The notes: generated by a model from the sequence alone, not told the origin. A stretch of 64,000 nucleotides of DNA from Rhodococcus jostii RHA1 (GCF_000014565.1 NC_008268.1:2914001-2978000); one strand, 5' to 3'. Counted from the first letter of the stretch, positions 1 to 8,350 are shown. Numbers and translations: made by a program.

Positions 1-236
1 CGTTCTCCTTCGCCAGTCTCCGGTTCTCCTCCAGCATCGACGTCGACGGCCAAATCGTTGCGCTCGCCGTGGTCGGCCTCGGCCTGGCGGATCCGCAACG
101 CCTCCGGGTGCACGTTCAGCTGCTCGGCCAGCCGCCGGATCACAGGTCTCGGCTCCGACTCGCGGTACAGCCGCACCGCACGCTCCCGCAGCTCCGGCGG
201 ATACTTTCTCGTTCCCACAGTGACATCCTCCTCCAT
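1..236 (-). pseudogene. IS3-family transposase OrfA, 5' part, frameshifted
   Basis: Read on the minus strand from ATG 236, the protein starts MEEDVTVGTRKYPPELRERA and continues with the helix-turn-helix of IS3-type OrfA (AVRLYRES, IRRLAEQLNVHPEALR). Near position 60 the expected coiled-coil continuation (SMLEENRRLAKEN) is found only in another frame, so a single-base frameshift is inferred. Two residues also seem to be missing after EALR. The element runs off the left edge. It lies directly upstream of a broken hydrolase and may have removed that gene's promoter. IS3 OrfA identity is fairly sure; the remnant is probably inactive. Confidence 0.7.
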
Positions 237-1060
237 CTACCCAGGATCAAACCTGGCTCGGAAGTCTCCGGGAAAACGGGGGAAGCTCACACCCTCCGCA
301 CACGGCGAGGCACTCGCCGCTCGATGAAGCTGGCCGGCGCCGGTATCGCCACGCTCGCCGTCCTGGCCGCCTCGGCCTGCTCCTCCTCGGCCGCCCCTGT
401 GTCGCCGGTGGCGAACCTGGCCTCCGGCGATCTGTCCCACGGCGCCGACAACTTCTACACCAGCGACTAGGTCACCATGGAGAAGGTGACGTTCAAGTAC
501 CAGTACCAGATAGAGGTCGCCGGCAACCTGTTCGTTCCCAGGAACCTCGACCGCAACACCAAGAACGCAGCCATGGTGGTCGGGCACCCGATGGGTGCGG
601 TCAAGGAACAGAGCGCCAACCTCTACGCCACCAAGATGGCCGAGCAGGGTTTCGTGACGCTCTCGCTGGACCTGTCGTTCTGGGGCGAGAGCGCCGGCGA
701 GCCCCGCAATGCCGTCGCCCCCGACATCTACACCGAGGACTTCAGTGCCGGCGTGGACTTCCTGCGCACCCAGTCCTTCGTCGACACCGAACGCATCGGC
801 GCGCTCGGAATCTGCGGCAGCGGCAGCTTCGTCATCAGCGCCGCCAAGATCGACCCCCGCATCAAGGCCGTCGCCACGGTCAGCATGTACGACATGGGCG
901 GTGCCACCCGCAACGGGCTGGGCCACTCGGTCACCCCCGATCAGCGCAAAGCCGCCCTGGCCCGAGCCGCAGCCCAGCGTGACGTCGAATTCACCGGCGG
1001 TCCCACCGAATACACCGGCGGCACACCCGAGCAGCTGACCGATCAATCCAGCCCGATCGA

Positions 1061-1068
1061 ACGCGAGT
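1061..1068. repeat. Left 8-bp target-site duplication of the ISL3 element
   Basis: The octamer ACGCGAGT at the left edge of the insertion is repeated exactly at 2435-2442. Eight bases is the usual duplication length for ISL3-family elements. Both copies fall in the hydrolase codons for R-E-F. Confidence 0.85.
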
Positions 1069-2434
1069 GGCTCTCTGACCCTTTGATGAGTGATCTCCGC
1101 GAGCCTGATAGACGCAACGCCGTCCCTCACATAGGTTTTGGTTTGCGAAGACAAGACCTAAGGGAGAAGGCGTTGCGCGCTGCCAGAATACTGCAGAAAC
1201 TGCTGGGAATCGACAGGGCCCGGATAATCGATGTCGCATTCACGGATGACGAACGAGGGCCCGCGATCGTGGTGACCCTCGAGCCACACGCGTCGGTGCG
1301 GTCCCGCTGCCCGCATTGTGAACAGCGCTGCCCTGGATACGATCGCCCGAATCGACCTCGACAGTGGCGTCACCTGGATATGGGCGGCATGCGGTGCTTC
1401 GTACGAGCTTCGGTATCGAGGATTCGATGCCCCGACCACGGCGTGGTGACCGAGATGGTGCCGTGGGCACGGCCGGCTGCGAACATGACCAGGGCGTTCG
1501 ACGACAACGTGGCGTGGTTGGCCGCACACAGTCCGGCTACGTCGGTGTGCGAGTACGCCCGAGTGGCGTGGCGATCTGTGACCAGGATCGTCACCCGTGT
1601 CGTCGGCGATGCTGTCGGGCGTACTGATCGGCTCCAGGGATTGCGGCGCTTGGGGATCGACGAAATTGCCTACCGGAAAGGTCACCGATACCTCACCGTG
1701 GTGGTCGATCATGACACAGGCCGACTCGTATGGGCAGCCGAAGGGCACAACGAGAGCACCTTGAATCGATTCTTCGACGAGTTGGGTGAAGAACGCACAG
1801 CTCGTCTGACACACATCAGTGCTGATGCTGCGAAGTGGATCGCCTCGACCGTGCGCAGTAGGGCGCCGCAGGTGAAGCGGTGTATGGATCCGTTTCATGT
1901 TATTCAGTGGATGACGCGGGCTCTGGACCGACTGCGGTCGCGTGTGTTGTCGCGGCTGTGGGGATTCACCGACCGGGATCGACGGCACCTGCGGTGGGCA
2001 TTGTTGAAGAACGTCGAGAATCTCAACCCCGCGCAGATATCAGTCCGAGCAAAGATCCTCGAGGACAGAAACAGCGAACTGTGTCGAGGCTATGTCATGA
2101 AAGAACAACTGCAACATGTCTATTCCGGATCGAAGAAGAGAGCCTCGGCACGACTGCGAGCATGGAGGCAGATGGCCCAGGACAGTCGGATCCCGGAACT
2201 TGTAGGCCTGGCTAAGAGCATCGCTCGCTATCGGCGCGAGATCCTCAACGCAATCGAATACGACCTGTCCAATGCCCGCGTCGAGGCTAACAACACCCAC
2301 CTGCGGTCACTGACGAAGCGATCCTACGGATTTCGCAGCCCCGAGGCCTTGATTGCGATGGCGACCCTGACACGAGGAGGGGCGTGCCCAGCTTTGCCAC
2401 AACGTTAATCGCCCACCAAAGGGTCAGGACGGCC
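1069..2434 (+). mobile_element. ISL3-family insertion sequence, about 1366 bp
   Basis: The element has imperfect terminal inverted repeats. The left end begins GGCTCTCTGACCCTTTG; the right end, read inwards, begins GGCCGTCCTGACCCTTTG. It is bounded by a perfect 8-bp direct repeat and carries one transposase gene in the same direction as the hydrolase it splits. By chance the host frame stays open into the transposase frame, which gives a misleading fused ORF from 477 to 2408. The exact duplication suggests a fairly recent insertion. Confidence 0.85.
1173..2408 (+). CDS. ISL3-family transposase
   Basis: This DDE transposase of 411 residues moves the surrounding element. Near the N-terminus is a zinc-finger pair (SRCPHCEQRCPG), followed by a helix-turn-helix region. 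The catalytic blocks are GIDEIAYRKGHRYLTVVVD (first Asp), SADAAKW...CMDPFHVIQW (second Asp) and NARVEANNTHLR (Glu), in the order usual for ISL3. I chose the TTG at 1173 because AGGGAG lies just upstream; an in-frame ATG at 1086 lies next to the terminal repeat and would lengthen the protein. No frameshift is visible, so it may be active. Confidence 0.85.
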   Translation: MRAARILQKLLGIDRARIIDVAFTDDERGPAIVVTLEPHASVRSRCPHCEQRCPGYDRPNRPRQWRHLDMGGMRCFVRASVSRIRCPDHGVVTEMVPWARPAANMTRAFDDNVAWLAAHSPATSVCEYARVAWRSVTRIVTRVVGDAVGRTDRLQGLRRLGIDEIAYRKGHRYLTVVVDHDTGRLVWAAEGHNESTLNRFFDELGEERTARLTHISADAAKWIASTVRSRAPQVKRCMDPFHVIQWMTRALDRLRSRVLSRLWGFTDRDRRHLRWALLKNVENLNPAQISVRAKILEDRNSELCRGYVMKEQLQHVYSGSKKRASARLRAWRQMAQDSRIPELVGLAKSIARYRREILNAIEYDLSNARVEANNTHLRSLTKRSYGFRSPEALIAMATLTRGGACPALPQR

Positions 2435-2442
2435 ACGCGAGT
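2435..2442. repeat. Right 8-bp target-site duplication of the ISL3 element
   Basis: ACGCGAGT matches 1061-1068 exactly and is followed directly by the resumed hydrolase frame (TTC TAC GAC once joined to base 1068). Confidence 0.85.
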
Positions 2443-2753
2443 TCTACGACTTCTACCGCACCGCGCGCGGGAACAGCCCCGACACCACCACTCAGCCGAC
2501 ACTGTCGAGCAACGTCAAATTCATGAACTTTTACCCGTTCAACGACATCGAGACCATCTCACCCCGCCCGATGCTGTTCATCGCCGGCGAAAACGCGCAC
2601 TCGCGCGAGTTCACCGAAGAGGCTTACCGCCTCGCCGGGGACCGCAAGGAACTGGTGATCGTGCCCGGTGCCGGTCACGTCGACCTCTACGACCGGGCCG
2701 AGATGATCCCGTTCGACAAGCTGACCGAGTTCTACACCCAGAACCTCACCTAA

Positions 2754-2991
2754 CGGGTGGGCGAGCACTGACCGGACCCGGTCAAGCACACGTACCCCAA
2801 CCCCGAGATGCCGGCGTACACCAACGACGCACGCCGGCATTACCCCATCACCATCAACCTCGGGCATCTGGTGCCAGGGACACCGAGACGCTTCCACAGG
2901 TGCACGGACAAACCCGTTCTCACCATGACACGCGCGCACCGCACCGCGGTTGCCGAACCGGAGTGACGAAGTACGGACGGAAGGGGCACCG
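2754..2991 (+). other. Gene-poor stretch with an unrecognised protein-like frame
   Basis: No confident gene is seen here. The frame 2781-2966 reads V-K-H-T-Y-P-N-P-E then MPAYTNDARRHYPITINLG and has protein-like composition. It has no clear ribosome site and no family I recognise. It may be the tail of a decayed gene next to the broken hydrolase. Confidence 0.25.
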
Positions 2992-3099
2992 ATGGCCGCG
3001 AACAGTGCCGACAACAATGAACGAGCGGGAACGATCGCGATCGGACTGACCATCGCGATCACCGCCCTCCTGACCTACCTGGAGGCACTGGCCCGTTGA
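2992..3099 (+). CDS. Small single-pass membrane protein, 35 residues
   Basis: ATG 2992 follows GGAAGGGG at suitable spacing. The product begins with a short polar N-terminus (MAANSADNNERAG), has one hydrophobic helix (TIAIGLTIAITALLTYL) and ends EALAR. I do not recognise a family. The ribosome site plus one clean transmembrane segment make it more likely than a chance ORF, but it sits among gene remnants and its role is unknown. Confidence 0.4.
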   Translation: MAANSADNNERAGTIAIGLTIAITALLTYLEALAR

Positions 3100-3553
3100 T
3101 TGCCTTGTCAAGACAAGAGCGGTAGCGGACTCTCACACTCGCAAGGCACAGTAGTCCGCTACACGGGGTACAGCCATCACCGCGCCGCACTCGCCTACGA
3201 GGCGCCTGGACGTAGGCCGTACCGGCCCGCGACCCAGCACAGGGATGAATTCCGTCATCAAGCGGTTTGCCGCCCAGGACTGATCCGGTGCCCGTCCGAG
3301 AGCAAACAACGCTCGACCGATGCTCGACCCGAATCTCGTCGAACCTCCCGTGAACCACCGCGGTGACATGCCGACGACCAACCCCAACCCCATTGCCACA
3401 CAGCGGAAGCGACGTTCGATGGCAGGGCCCAAGAGACCGCCGGAACCCGCGGGCCAGTGGTGGCGCCGAAAGCTGATGTCAACCCACTCCCCTCGAGGGG
3501 CGCGGCCGCCGTCGCCCTCCGTGTGGGCGGCGCAATGGGTGCGCTCGAAAGGG
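3100..3553. other. No gene recognised
   Basis: Open frames here are arginine/proline-rich shadows with no ribosome site or family motif. The stretch lies between a tiny membrane ORF and a decayed permease, and is best seen as degenerate intergenic DNA. Confidence 0.5.
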
Positions 3554-4050
3554 TCAGCTGGTGGCGAGAAGGGTGACCGCGGACGCGGCGACGAGTAACC
3601 CGGCTGCCTGTCTCGGGATGAGGGCGTTCTCCAAGGACGGTGACGCCGAGCAGTACGGGGACGACCGGGTAGAGGTAGGACACCACCACCGCGACCACGG
3701 CGAGTTGCTCCCTCGCGGCGAGCAGATACGCGATCAGCGCCAGTGCCGCTGCCGCGCCCGTGAACCCGGCGGCCAACGCCGGGACCAGGGACCACCGGAT
3801 GTGTGCGCCTCCCGAACTCGGCAGCAGCGGCGCGATGGTGAGGATCGCCGCAACCCGCCCAGCGGCCACGGGCCACAATCCTGACCCCGCGCCGGCCTGC
3901 GCCAACGCCACATACTGCACCGCAATCCCGAGTCCCGCGATGAGGCCGTCGAGGGCCGCGGCCGACAGCACGGGTCCAGCCTGCGTGCCGGTGTGTGCGA
4001 CCAGCCACAGTGCCGGAACCGCGATCACGATACCGAGCCAGCCGACCTGC
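3554..4050 (-). pseudogene. EamA/DMT-family permease, C-terminal half, frameshifted
   Basis: The minus strand encodes about five hydrophobic helices typical of the second EamA domain (GWLGIVIAVPALWLVA, LDGLIAGLGIAVQYVALAQ, VSYLYPVVPVLLGVTVLGE). Near 3620 the family ending (RQAAGLLVAASAVTLLATS then TGA 3556-3554) continues only after a one-base frame change. The first EamA domain is absent: homology stops near 4045, where a plus-strand STAS-like fragment begins. The gene is both truncated and frameshifted, so it is not functional. It was formerly a metabolite exporter of the drug/metabolite transporter superfamily. Confidence 0.7.
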
Positions 4051-4259
4051 ACTCCGCCCTGGACCGACTCGGACTCAGCACGGCGGTGTCCTGCTTCGAC
4101 ACCGTCGCCGACGCATTCCACGCAGCACTCGCCCACCCTGCTGTCACCGCAGAACACGCACCGACGTTTCCGATGCTCGACCGACCCCATTCGGTGCACT
4201 GCTCCCTCGCCGCCGTCCCTGCCACGACAGGACTCGACCGGAAAGGCATCGCCCCATGA
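4041..4259 (+). pseudogene. STAS-domain-like C-terminal fragment
   Basis: The frame reads DLHSALDRLGLSTAVSCFDTVADAFHAALAHP, which resembles the last helix and strand of anti-sigma-factor antagonist (STAS) domains, then a short tail ending IAP at TGA 4257-4259. The start of the domain is missing at the junction with the truncated EamA gene, so this looks like one side of a deletion or rearrangement. The stop overlaps the ATG of the next ORF (ATGA). The STAS identity is an inference from pattern only. Confidence 0.35.
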
Positions 4260-4429
4260 CGAACCCGCCTCCTCGCCTGACGAATCCGTCTCCCCACCCA
4301 TCCCCGCCGTCCGGGTGGTCGGCCGCGTGGATCAAGCATTACCTCGATTTGAAGGCGCGCGGCGACCGCGGCGGCGAGGTCGGGACCGTGGATGCGGGCG
4401 CCGCACGGCCGTCGCAGACACGGCGATGA
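4257..4429 (+). CDS. Small hypothetical protein, 57 residues
   Basis: ATG 4257 overlaps the preceding stop in an ATGA arrangement, and its own stop overlaps another ATG (4426), both typical of translational coupling. The product has a proline-rich start (MTNPPPRLTNPSPHPSPPSG) and an amphipathic segment (WIKHYLDLKARGD). No family is recognised. The coupling supports it, but the upstream partner is itself a fragment. Confidence 0.35.
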
Positions 4430-4450
4430 CCGTGGAAGCCGCTCGGGTGA

Positions 4451-4657
4451 ATGGGGTGGTCGCGTTTCGAAGTGCGGTGGTGCGCCCTCGGCGGTGGGCC
4501 CGCCGAGACGATCATGGCCGACTTCGGCATGGACGCCGCCGCATTCTTCCGGCACCTGGCCGAGTATCTGGAACTGTCCCCGCCCACTCCCCTGCGCCCC
4601 GACCTGCTCGAGCGCATGAAGGCCGTCGCGCGGCGACGCCTGTGGCTGGCCACCTGA
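4451..4657 (+). CDS. Small DUF3263-like protein
   Basis: The 68-residue product contains RFEVRWCALGGGPAETIMADFGMD...FFRHLAEYLE...LLERMKAVARRRL. This resembles the DUF3263 pattern of short actinobacterial proteins (FExxWW...K..AI...F.MS...Y...LN...L.R.R..R). A TGA lies directly before ATG 4451. A coupled start at 4426 (MTVEAARVNGVV) is in a different frame, so the real N-terminus may have been lost to a frameshift near 4450. Function unknown. Confidence 0.4.
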   Translation: MGWSRFEVRWCALGGGPAETIMADFGMDAAAFFRHLAEYLELSPPTPLRPDLLERMKAVARRRLWLAT

Positions 4658-5063
4658 CACGCCCCAAAAGGCCTGGTCTGTCAGCGTCGGCATCACCGCT
4701 CCGCAATGGTCGGAGCCGTCAATCATTGCCGCGGGCAACGAGTTGGTGCAACGACTCCGTTGCCCGTCCAGTTTGCGGACCTGAATCCGCCCGTCCCCGG
4801 GTTCGCACACCTGCGGCGGGCACCCTCCGCAATACCAGTCCCCGAACGAAACCGATCACGTCGCGGACTCGTTATCGGGCGTCGGCTGCACGCGCCGTGG
4901 TCCATGCGACCCCACATATAGCCCGCACGGCGCCTCCCCACGCCTGCAGGCGCACCGAGATCACGGGGCGCATCTTGCAGGCTCAGCGCCACACCACACG
5001 GGGATACTGGAAGGGCGACGGCTCCACCCATCCGCAGGGCTCGCGCCGAGAGGGTGATCAACG
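4658..5063. other. Intergenic stretch with one hairpin
   Basis: No gene is recognised. The only structure noted is an inverted repeat at 4733-4765 (GGGCAACGAGT pairing with ACTCCGTTGCCC, with a bulge). It could be a terminator for the preceding small ORFs but has no T-run. Confidence 0.4.
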
Positions 5064-5519
5064 GTGTTCGACAAATTCAGCGATCAAGCACGCCACGTCG
5101 TCGTCCTCGCCTCCGACGCGGCCCGCACCCACCACCACAACCACCTCGGCACCGAACACCTCCTCACCGGCATCCACGCCGCCGGCGGCCCCACCGCTGC
5201 CACCCTCACCAACTGGGGGATCACCAGCCCCCACCTGGACAGCGCCCTCGACGAGATCCCCGCCTACCCCAACACCGACACCGAATGCGCCGGACCCCCC
5301 TTCACCCCGACCTTGACAAAGACCCTCGTCCAAAGCCTGCGAGAAGCCTCCCTACTCGGACACCACACCATCCGCACCGAACACCTCCTCCTCGCCCTCC
5401 TCGCCGACACCACCTGCACCGGCACCCGAATCCTCACCCACCTCACCGCCCTCAGCCCGCACCAGATGCGCGACCACCTCCGACACCAACTCACCGAACA
5501 CCCCCAACCCCACGAGTAG
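5064..5519 (+). CDS. Clp N-domain (Clp_N repeat) protein
   Basis: This 151-residue protein consists of two ClpC/ClpA-type N-domain repeats: MFDKFSDQARHVVVLASDAA...LGTEHLLTGI, then LVQSLREASLLGHHTIRTEHLLLALL. It has no AAA+ ATPase region. Stand-alone Clp_N proteins are thought to bind substrates or modulate Clp proteases. GTG 5064 is the only start giving the canonical MFDKF beginning. It stands alone, with decayed stress-signalling genes (STAS, ANTAR, anti-sigma) around it. Confidence 0.85.
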   Translation: MFDKFSDQARHVVVLASDAARTHHHNHLGTEHLLTGIHAAGGPTAATLTNWGITSPHLDSALDEIPAYPNTDTECAGPPFTPTLTKTLVQSLREASLLGHHTIRTEHLLLALLADTTCTGTRILTHLTALSPHQMRDHLRHQLTEHPQPHE

Positions 5520-5627
5520 ACCCGCACACCCCACCGAAATCCATCCACCCCGCCCGACTCCACGGGCGACCGCTAAGCCGGAGAACACCAGAGCTCAGGT
5601 CAGAAATTCGGTAGGAGTGGGGCAGCG

Positions 5628-5881
5628 TTGTCCCTGATCGTCGACGCCGCGCTCACCCACGCAGTCGCCGAACTCGAGCAATCCCGGACGGTGATCAACA
5701 GGCCAAGGGTGCGCTCATGCTCGCCTACGGCCTCTCCCCCGAACGAGTCTTCGGCATCCTCACCTGGCGCCACGGCAGACCAACAGCAAACCGCGTCCTC
5801 GCCGATCGCTTCGTCGATACCCTCACCGCCGAGGCGACCTCCCCGCGGCGTCTCGTGCCCGGTTCGACCACCTGCTCCTGA
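5628..5881 (+). pseudogene. ANTAR-domain RNA-binding regulator, frameshifted
   Basis: From TTG 5628 the frame runs THAVAELEQSRTVIN and then leaves the family at 5700. In the next frame, from 5699, it continues exactly as an ANTAR domain: QAKGALMLAYGLSPERVF, GILTWR, ANRVLADRFVDTL, to TGA 5879-5881. One lost C in the AACCAG codon pair explains the break. ANTAR domains act as antiterminators by binding paired RNA hexaloops. The gene also lacks an N-terminal sensor domain. It is probably inactive unless the ribosome shifts frame. Confidence 0.75.
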
Positions 5882-5992
5882 CCGCACACGAGCAGCCCGA
5901 CGAACAGACCACCCGGGCTCACCGGTGGCCCACCCCTCGGGCGGGGACGGGAAGGCCAGAGTGAGGTGTGCCAGCGGTGGACAGTGACCGTC

Positions 5993-6445
5993 TCAGGTGC
6001 ACCAATGCCGTCGTGTGACGAACCCGACCACGATTTCGTGCTCGCCCTCCGACTCCCCCGGAAGGTCGGTGGTCAGCACGCGATCGGTCAACGCCTCGAG
6101 CACCCTCCACCTCGGATCGGGGTGCCGCGGAAGGCATCGGCGCGAGGTGACGGTACTCGTCATGAGAAAGACAGAGCCCGAGACGACGAACGAACAGCGC
6201 AGTGGGGACCCGATCGACGCCGCATCGATCAACATCGCGCCCACCTCATCGATCGCGTGGGTGACCTCCGCTACCTCTTCGAGCGCGAAGCCGCGGCGGC
6301 GGGTTAACGTCCGCGCCGCCGCCAGGACTATCGGCAACTGATCCAGGGCTGCGCTCACCCGCAGCTGGGTGGTCGGTGGTCCGGCGCTCACAATGTCCAG
6401 CACAGGTTCCCGCAATTCATTCCACTCATTCCACCTATCTGACAA
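5993..6445 (-). CDS. Anti-sigma-factor-like protein (HATPase_c/RsbW type)
   Basis: The 150-residue product has the layout of small actinobacterial anti-sigma regulatory proteins: an N-terminal strand (TTQLRVSAALDQLPIVLAAAR), then an acidic helix EEVAEVTHAIDEVGAMLIDAA matching the N-box region, and the closing block WRVLEALTDRV. The G-box nucleotide motifs are weak, so ATP binding or kinase activity is uncertain. The ATG at 6445 gives the usual family length. It stands alone but next to ANTAR and STAS relics, which suggests a former general-stress signalling group. Confidence 0.65.
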   Translation of the reverse strand: MSDRWNEWNELREPVLDIVSAGPPTTQLRVSAALDQLPIVLAAARTLTRRRGFALEEVAEVTHAIDEVGAMLIDAASIGSPLRCSFVVSGSVFLMTSTVTSRRCLPRHPDPRWRVLEALTDRVLTTDLPGESEGEHEIVVGFVTRRHWCT

Positions 6446-6590
6446 GCCGGCGCCGCATCCATCAGCTCACCCCATCCCCGCACCAACCACCGGTCTCACT
6501 TCCCGGTGCTCAACGAACTCTTCGAACGTGTCAATCGTTCTAGCCCTGTCACCGAGAACGCCAGACTCCTTACTCCTTGCTCCTCGCTCC

Positions 6591-7130
6591 TCAGAGTGCG
6601 AGCAGCCGCTGGAAGAATTCGCGGTACCGCTTGAGCGCGAGACGAAGATCCTCCGTCGAGCCCTCTTCGCCCCGAGCCCACTGCTCCTCGAGCCGCGAAC
6701 GCGCCTCCGAGAATCCGGTGGTGATCCGATCGACGACATCGGACACGAGACCATCGGCCTTCTGAACACACTCTCTGGGATCGTCGACGAAGCCCGCCTG
6801 AACCTCGTCCCACCGCAAGCGCAGGACCGACAACTCGTCCTCAGCGAACAGTGTCTGATTAGCCGATGATTCGGTCTCCTCTGCGGACGGATGGGCGTTC
6901 TCCGTCGAGCGGACCGGCTCATCAGTCGCCCGCTGGTCCGCAACCGGCGAACTGGAGGCGTCCGTGGACCGCTGGGTGCTCTCGGCCGCAGGGCCGGGAG
7001 CCTCGGTCGACGATTCGGTTGTCCCGGTCGAGGGCTCGGTCCTGATCGAGCCGGTGGTCTCGGTCGAATCCGTGGTCTTGGTCTCCCTGGTCGGGCTGGT
7101 GCTCTCGGGTTGCTGATCTGGGGTGGTCAT
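6591..7130 (-). CDS. Conserved hypothetical protein with Thr/Ser-rich N-terminus
   Basis: The 179-residue protein has a long low-complexity Thr/Ser/Glu-rich first half (about residues 1-90). The C-terminal domain contains LRLRWDEVQAGFVDDPRECV, ADGLVSDVVDRI and EDLRLALKRYREFFQRLL. This domain matches the soluble part of the upstream neighbour (W-x-x-VQ-x-x-FVD-D/N-P, then AD-x-LV, then YR-x-F-x-x-LL). Its ATG overlaps that gene's stop (ATGA), so the two are co-translated. The N-terminus may be a disordered linker. Function unknown. Confidence 0.75.
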   Translation of the reverse strand: MTTPDQQPESTSPTRETKTTDSTETTGSIRTEPSTGTTESSTEAPGPAAESTQRSTDASSSPVADQRATDEPVRSTENAHPSAEETESSANQTLFAEDELSVLRLRWDEVQAGFVDDPRECVQKADGLVSDVVDRITTGFSEARSRLEEQWARGEEGSTEDLRLALKRYREFFQRLLAL

Positions 7131-7699
7131 GCGCGCGTCTCCTTCGGCTTGTCTTTGTTCTCATCCGTCTCGAGCAACTTCTCGAACAGCGCCCGATAGT
7201 GCACGAACGCCTCACGCTGATCCTCGGTACCGACGTCGCCCCGCTCCTGCGCCAGATAAATGCTGTGCGCCCGTCGGTAGTTCTCGACAACCTTCGGGTG
7301 ATCGACCGAAATGTCGGCCGCCCGCTGATCGAAGTCGTCGATCGGGTAACCGCGCTCGCGCATGACCTGGATCACGAGCCGGTCCGCGGCCCCGACCGCA
7401 CTGGACGGATTGTCGACGAACTCGATCTGCACCGTCCGCCACGAGTCGGCGTACTTCGCTTGCGCCTCGGGCGGCAACGGGACGATATCGAGCTTCTCCC
7501 GCTTTCGTTCGCGGGCGGTGAGCTCGTCCTCCGCGGCGTCGAGGTTGCCGACCTCTCCCACGGTCCGCTCGTACTCGGGACCAAACCGTCCCCTCAGCCG
7601 TTCCGTCCGCTGACGGCTGCTGACCGAACGCGCAACGATGACCGCCACCACGGCAATCACGACGATAACCGCGATCAAGATCCATCCCCAAACAGGCAT
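7127..7699 (-). CDS. Membrane-anchored conserved hypothetical protein
   Basis: The 190-residue product starts with one strong transmembrane helix (MPVWGWILIAVIVVIAVVAV) and a basic stop-transfer (SSRQRTERLRGRFG). A charged soluble domain follows, with SWRTVQIEFVDNPSSAV, ADRLVIQVMRERGYPIDDF and EAFVHYRALFEKLLE. I do not know a named function; similar proteins occur in actinobacteria. It overlaps the downstream gene by four bases, and that gene repeats the same domain without the anchor, suggesting a membrane/soluble pair that may work together. Confidence 0.8.
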   Translation of the reverse strand: MPVWGWILIAVIVVIAVVAVIVARSVSSRQRTERLRGRFGPEYERTVGEVGNLDAAEDELTARERKREKLDIVPLPPEAQAKYADSWRTVQIEFVDNPSSAVGAADRLVIQVMRERGYPIDDFDQRAADISVDHPKVVENYRRAHSIYLAQERGDVGTEDQREAFVHYRALFEKLLETDENKDKPKETRA

Positions 7700-7942
7700 T
7701 TCCTCAGACCTCCTCGTCCTTCGAACGGGTACCCGAGCGGCCTATTCGGAAACGGCCATTGCGCTGCACAGCCCGCCGGTCGGGCGACCACCCTGCCCCT
7801 GAGACAAACGGTTGCTCCGAAGGGTCCAGCGCTGCCGGCCATCCTGGTGCGCGCGAAATAGTCGCTCCGCCCACCGGACGGTCGACCCCATCGAAAACAC
7901 CGGGCAGGCCGAGCGAGCTGCGGCCTCAGCGCAGTCAAACAG

Positions 7943-8350
7943 TCACACGCGGTCGGTGGGATGCTGCTGCCCTCGCCGACGGAGGAACCGTTCACGCTGC
8001 TCGTCGAGCAGGATCACGCCACGGTGCCGAATTCGGTGCTGCTCTCGCGCGATGAGCAGCCGCACCGCCGCTGTATGTCGCCGGAGGTCAGCGGCGCGCT
8101 CCCGGGCGGCGTCATCGCTGAGCCAGTGCGCGGCGGCTGCGTCGCAGCCGGTGAGAAACCGCTCGTAGACGAGCCGACTCGGTGCCTGCTCGTCGAGCTG
8201 CGAGACCGCGAGATCCTCGACGAGCTGCAACGGGATCCGAGCCAGCCGGTACTGCAGCCGCAGCAGGGCCATCGGCAATGTGCCCACTGTTGTCACGATG
8301 GGCGATGCTACTTTCCATGGACCGAACACGGGGATGAATCGTGCAACCAT
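7943..8350 (-). CDS. Hypothetical protein, 135 residues
   Basis: ATG 8350 gives MVARFIPVFGPWKVASPIVT...LPMALLRLQYRLARIPLQLVED. It starts with a mildly hydrophobic region that could lie along a membrane, followed by a helical, Arg/Glu-rich C-terminal half (DDAARERAADLRRHTAAVRLLIAREQ...ERFLRRR). No family recognised. The frame stays open upstream to 8449 but that extension looks non-coding. No strong ribosome site was seen, so the start is uncertain. Confidence 0.5.
   Translation of the reverse strand: MVARFIPVFGPWKVASPIVTTVGTLPMALLRLQYRLARIPLQLVEDLAVSQLDEQAPSRLVYERFLTGCDAAAAHWLSDDAARERAADLRRHTAAVRLLIAREQHRIRHRGVILLDEQRERFLRRRGQQHPTDRV

Larger units (their letters stand above)
324..2753 (+). 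pseudogene. Secreted lipoprotein alpha/beta hydrolase, broken by a stop codon and an IS
   Basis: Three pieces share one logical reading frame. Positions 324-470 encode a signal peptide with a lipobox-like LAASAC, ending FYTSD then TAG. Positions 477-1068 continue in the same frame with the start of a dienelactone-hydrolase-like alpha/beta hydrolase (VVGHPMGAVKEQ, nucleophile region GICGSGSF). Positions 2443-2753 finish it with the Asp region FIAGENAHS and the His region GAGHVDLYD. Removing the IS plus one copy of its target repeat rejoins REFYDFYR in frame. The stop at 468-470 is a second, independent lesion. ATG 477 could restart a cytoplasmic form, but the IS would still cut it. Its original role may have been a secreted esterase or hydrolase. 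Confidence 0.8.

Noticed and set aside
477..2408. A 643-residue hydrolase-transposase fusion protein
   Set aside because: The frame is open only by chance across the IS border; the 8-bp duplication and terminal repeats show an insertion, not a fused gene.
3760..5316. Plus-strand frame of 518 residues rich in Pro, Arg and Thr
   Set aside because: It crosses the EamA remnant, small ORFs and the Clp_N gene in a different frame; composition is that of GC-rich non-coding DNA.
3258..8350. Resemblance of MTEFIPVLG (minus strand near 3258) to MVARFIPVFG at 8350
   Set aside because: Only a few residues match and the first has no supported gene; chance similarity.
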